Of a stretch of 16,512 bases of DNA, positions 14,517-16,512 are shown in pieces (positions within the stretch are counted from its first letter, which is position 1; the number at the start of each line of letters is the position of its first letter). The DNA is from an uncultured Eubacteriales bacterium (lineage in GTDB: Bacteria; Bacillota_A; Clostridia; Christensenellales; Aristaeellaceae). Made by a program: the position numbers and the translations under genes. The stretch spans positions 1 to 16,512 of the forward strand of contig CACYNZ010000030.1 in assembly GCA_902775835.1 (NCBI GenBank). The letters are read 5' to 3'. Under the pieces are notes generated by a model. It did no database searches. It saw only the letters and a program-made list of their open reading frames with translations, and had not been told where the DNA came from.

Positions 14517-14538
14517 AAAAAAGTCGGAACAGCCGGCT
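14517..14538 (-). terminator. Weak terminator after the response regulator gene
   Basis: On the minus strand AGCCGG pairs with CCGACT (one mismatch) around CTGTT, directly followed by a run of T. It begins 5 nt after the stop of the LytTR gene and ends just before the rpmB -35 box. The short imperfect stem makes it a moderate call. Confidence 0.45.
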
Positions 14539-14543
14539 TAATG

Positions 14544-15284
14544 TCATGAAAAAAGGCTCAAAAGCTCCTCATACTTTTCATGGGTGATCAGGGCGTCCTG
14601 GTTTGTGCCCTCTAGATGCACCACATAGGTCCACCGGCCATAGGGCGTGATGTTGGTGATTTTGTTCAGGTTGATGATGTAGCTCTTGTGACAGCGGAAA
14701 AAAATCTGGGGGTCCAGACGGGCTTCGGTGTCGGCGAGGGAATCCGAGGTGACATAACGTCCGCCGTCTTCAGTATAAAGCACGGTGGAGCGGTCTTCAC
14801 GCTGGATGAGAAGGATTTCGTCCATGTCCACAAAAGCCATGCCGTCACGGTGACGGAGCATCAGGCGGCCGGTGGATTTTCTCTCTCCGGGCTTGAAGGA
14901 GGCGATGGGCGCTTCCTTGCGGCTGAGGCGTTCCCGGATCCGGTCAAGGGTCTGCTCCACCCGGTCCATTTTGAAGGGCTTTACCAGATAATCGAAGGCA
15001 TAGACTTCAAAGGCTTCAGGCATGTACTGATCGTGGGCCGTGGCAAATACAAGGATAATGGACGGATCCATATCCTGTATCTGACGCGCGCATTCCACGC
15101 CGGTCTTTCCAGGCATTTCCACATCAAGAAAAATCACCTGGGGTCTGCATGTCTCGAGCTTCTCGAGAAGATCCAGACCGTCCGTGGCTTCTCCGATAAG
15201 TTCGAATCCTTCCGCCCGTTCGATCATTTTCCGCTCGATAAGACGCATGCCCGCGTCATCGTCTGCAATCATAACTTGAATCAT
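14544..15284 (-). CDS. LytTR-family response regulator
   Basis: From ATG 15284 the product is 246 residues. The receiver domain covers 1-120: acidic D8-D10 in I-A-D-D-D, phospho-acceptor D54 in F-L-D-V-E-M-P-G, T82 in F-A-T-A-H, and K102 in L-V-K-P-F-K. A ~20-residue linker follows. The LytTR DNA-binding domain covers ~140-246, with F-F-R-C-H-K-S-Y-I-I-N-L-N-K-I typical of the family. Regulators of this type are usually activated by a membrane histidine kinase and control secretion, quorum or envelope genes; no kinase gene is present beside it. The frame is open 10 codons further upstream, but the family start M-I-Q-V-M-I-A-D-D-D and AAGGAGG 12 nt ahead favour 15284. That spacing is long. The gene may be co-transcribed with the membrane protein and floA upstream. 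Confidence 0.88.
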   Translation of the reverse strand: MIQVMIADDDAGMRLIERKMIERAEGFELIGEATDGLDLLEKLETCRPQVIFLDVEMPGKTGVECARQIQDMDPSIILVFATAHDQYMPEAFEVYAFDYLVKPFKMDRVEQTLDRIRERLSRKEAPIASFKPGERKSTGRLMLRHRDGMAFVDMDEILLIQREDRSTVLYTEDGGRYVTSDSLADTEARLDPQIFFRCHKSYIINLNKITNITPYGRWTYVVHLEGTNQDALITHEKYEELLSLFS

Positions 15285-15295
15285 GGATTCACTCT

Positions 15296-15323
15296 GCCTC
15301 CTTGTGAACTGCACAAAGGAGGC
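15296..15323 (-). promoter_or_regulatory. RBS-masking hairpin before the response regulator gene
   Basis: On the minus strand GCCTCCTTTGTG (15312-15323) can pair with CACAAGGAGGC (15296-15306) through 11 bp and one bulged T, around a 5-nt loop. The 3' arm contains the AAGGAGG that serves the response regulator. If formed, it would hide the ribosome binding site. It shares 15317-15323 with the neighbouring hairpin, so only one of the two can form. Confidence 0.5.
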
Positions 15324-15341
15324 TGCCTTGAGCAGCCTCCT
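15317..15341 (-). terminator. Intercistronic hairpin, terminator-like
   Basis: A perfect 10-bp stem, AGGAGGCTGC (15317-15326) with GCAGCCTCCT (15332-15341), has a 5-nt loop. It starts 4 nt after the stop of the small membrane protein. On the minus strand only TTTGTG follows, a poor U-tract, so it may be a partial terminator, an mRNA-stabilising hairpin, or the alternative to the RBS-masking hairpin 15296-15323. Confidence 0.55.
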
Positions 15342-15345
15342 GTAT

Positions 15346-15813
15346 TCATCTGTGTCTGTCCACCGGCCGGGTCAGGATTTCCTGCAGGACGAATGCCTGC
15401 TTGAGGGTGCCTGCATTCAGCAGGGGCAGCATGGGACTGACCTCGGCGGGGGGAGCCGGTTCTTCTTCCTCCGTAAAGAATGTTTCACTGACAGCGGAAG
15501 GCATATCCTGACGGATATATTCCTCACGGTCAGCCTCCATGCTTCCGGCGAACATGTCACTGTGATCATGCGGAGTGACGTGAACCGTGGGCTGGATGGG
15601 CGCGTGCGCTTCTTCCGGGACGGGACCCGCCTTGTCCTGAGTCTGCGTTTTGGCGGATGCCTCCTCAGGGACGGGAACAGCAGCGGTCTCTTTTTTCGGG
15701 CTTACCTTTCCCGGTTTGGAACCGGCTGCTTTTTTCTGTTTTGAGCCCTTTGAGGATCCGGAGACGAAAGCCCAGATGAAAAGGACAATCAGCAGGGGAA
15801 ACAGTTCACTCAA
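15346..15813 (-). CDS. Small membrane-anchored protein with disordered linker, unknown function
   Basis: 155 residues from TTG 15813. Residues 4-18 (LFPLLIVLFIWAFVS) form one hydrophobic segment, most likely an N-terminal anchor with the rest in the cytoplasm, since a basic stretch (K-G-S-K-Q-K-K) follows it. About residues 20-125 are low-complexity, rich in K/P/A and then E/P/A, and probably disordered. The C-terminal ~24 residues look ordered and conserved in style: L-K-Q-A-F-V-L-Q-E-I-L-T-R-P-V-D-R-H-R. From memory, similar short tails (…SEILGxP…R) end many small clostridial proteins, so this may be a docking helix. It lies 35 nt after floA, probably in the same transcript. Function not known. 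Confidence 0.7.
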   Translation of the reverse strand: MSELFPLLIVLFIWAFVSGSSKGSKQKKAAGSKPGKVSPKKETAAVPVPEEASAKTQTQDKAGPVPEEAHAPIQPTVHVTPHDHSDMFAGSMEADREEYIRQDMPSAVSETFFTEEEEPAPPAEVSPMLPLLNAGTLKQAFVLQEILTRPVDRHR

Positions 15814-15820
15814 TCCGGTT

Positions 15821-15830
15821 CACCTCCTTT
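15821..15830 (-). promoter_or_regulatory. RBS deciding the TTG start of the small membrane protein
   Basis: AAAGGAGGTG, a full match to the anti-SD, is 7 nt before TTG 15813. No in-frame ATG exists before the membrane segment, so TTG is the start. Confidence 0.75.
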
Positions 15831-15848
15831 AAGGGATTGCTGCCGGCT

Positions 15849-16512
15849 TTACTGATGCTTGCCATTGCCGCTTTCCGCCTGCGGCTGACCGGACTTTGCA
15901 ATGGCCTCACGCATTTCCGTGTCGGCAATCGTGTTGCGCATCTGATAATAGTCCAGCACGCCGAGCTTTCCGCCGCGCAGGGCCTCTGCCATGGCGCGCG
16001 GAACATCTGCTTCAGCTTCCACCACTTTGGCGCGCATTTCCTGAACGGCTGCCTTCATTTCCTGTTCATGGGCAACAGCCATGGCGCGGCGCTCCTCGGC
16101 CTTGGCCTGGGCAATGCGGCGGTCAGCTTCAGCCTGGTCCATCTGCAGCTGGGCACCGATGTTTCTGCCGACGTCCACGTCCGCAATATCAATGGAAAGG
16201 ATTTCATAGGCCGTGCCTGCATCCAGACCCTTTGCCAGAACGGTGCGGCTGATCAGATCGGGATTTTCCAGAACTTCCTTGTGGGTTTCGGCAGAACCGA
16301 CAGTGGTAACAATACCTTCACCGACACGGGCGATAATGGTTTCCTCGCCGGCGCCGCCGACAAGACGCTCAATATTGGTACGCACGGTGACCCGGGCCTT
16401 GGCGCGCAGCTCAATGCCGTCCTTGGCGATGGCGGCGACCACGGGGGTCTCAATGATTTTGGGCGTGACGCTCATCTGTACTGCCTGGAAGACATCGCGG
16501 CCGGCCAGGTCA
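15849..16512 (-). CDS. floA: Flotillin-like protein FloA, N-terminus outside window
   Basis: The gene runs off the right edge; 220 residues are visible (about two thirds of the usual ~330). Reading in from the edge gives [23 protein letters not shown], typical FloA, so the ATG at 16475 is internal. The PHB/SPFH domain continues through [12 protein letters not shown] and [27 protein letters not shown]. The flotillin coiled coil with E/A repeats follows ([17 protein letters not shown]), then [17 protein letters not shown] short glycine- and glutamine-containing tail ends the protein. FloA organises ordered membrane microdomains; the N-terminal membrane hairpin would lie outside the window. Confidence 0.93.
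   Translation of the reverse strand, partial: DLAGRDVFQAVQMSVTPKIIETPVVAAIAKDGIELRAKARVTVRTNIERLVGGAGEETIIARVGEGIVTTVGSAETHKEVLENPDLISRTVLAKGLDAGTAYEILSIDIADVDVGRNIGAQLQMDQAEADRRIAQAKAEERRAMAVAHEQEMKAAVQEMRAKVVEAEADVPRAMAEALRGGKLGVLDYYQMRNTIADTEMREAIAKSGQPQAESGNGKHQ

Noticed and set aside
16253..16475. ATG at 16475 as start of a short flotillin-like protein
   Set aside because: The frame continues to the window edge with typical FloA sequence, so the gene is simply cut by the window.
1..16512. CRISPR arrays, insertion sequences, tRNA or rRNA genes
   Set aside because: I saw no regularly spaced repeats, transposase motifs with terminal repeats, or tRNA-like cloverleaf sequences.

Overview
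The window reads as a Bacillota (Clostridia-type) chromosome segment of moderately high GC. Supporting signs are strong AGGAGG-type ribosome binding sites, frequent TTG starts, a FloA flotillin, a DUF815 ATPase, a LytTR response regulator and a zinc-ribbon ribosomal protein L28. A finer placement (for example a Christensenellales-like gut or rumen lineage) is only a guess. The first ~420 bases look different: they encode part of a secreted, fibronectin-III/carboxypeptidase-regulatory-like protein of Bacteroidota style. That frame collapses exactly where an opposing lamin-tail-domain gene loses its own 3' end. I read this as a chimeric join near 418-437, either an assembly artefact or a recombination point.

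Layout. 1-450: foreign-looking partial gene (+). 405-764: lamin-tail-domain secreted protein, truncated (-). 774-868: divergent promoter region with a TATACT/AGTATA inverted repeat. 869-2448: Rrf2-family [2Fe-2S]-type regulator and cysteine desulfurase (iscR-iscS, overlapping by ATGA), closed by a perfect 14-bp bidirectional terminator. 2526-3833: DUF815 AAA ATPase (-). 3889-12264: a seven-gene minus-strand operon, transcribed ilvB-ilvN-ilvD-leuA-leuC-leuD-leuB, for valine/isoleucine/leucine synthesis. 12265-12794: its control region and a separate promoter for the next gene. 12795-14102: secreted SH3-repeat protein (+). 14211-14432: rpmB (-). 14544-16512: LytTR response regulator, a small membrane-anchored protein and the 3' two-thirds of floA, all minus.

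The best biological content is the ilv-leu control region. A sigma-A-type promoter with perfect hexamers and 17-bp spacing drives a ~270-nt leader. The leader encodes a short peptide beginning MLRLIGLVL with a strong ribosome binding site, then has several hairpins, then an 11-bp terminator hairpin with a U-run just before ilvB. This is the architecture of ribosome-mediated attenuation sensing charged Leu/Ile/Val tRNAs. I saw no T-box signature.

The operon supplies acetolactate synthase (both subunits), dihydroxyacid dehydratase and all leucine-branch enzymes. Ketol-acid reductoisomerase (ilvC) and the transaminase (ilvE) are absent and must be elsewhere. A second RNA-level candidate lies between the small membrane protein and the response regulator gene: two mutually exclusive hairpins, one of which would mask the regulator's ribosome binding site. 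I found no mobile element, CRISPR array, tRNA or rRNA.
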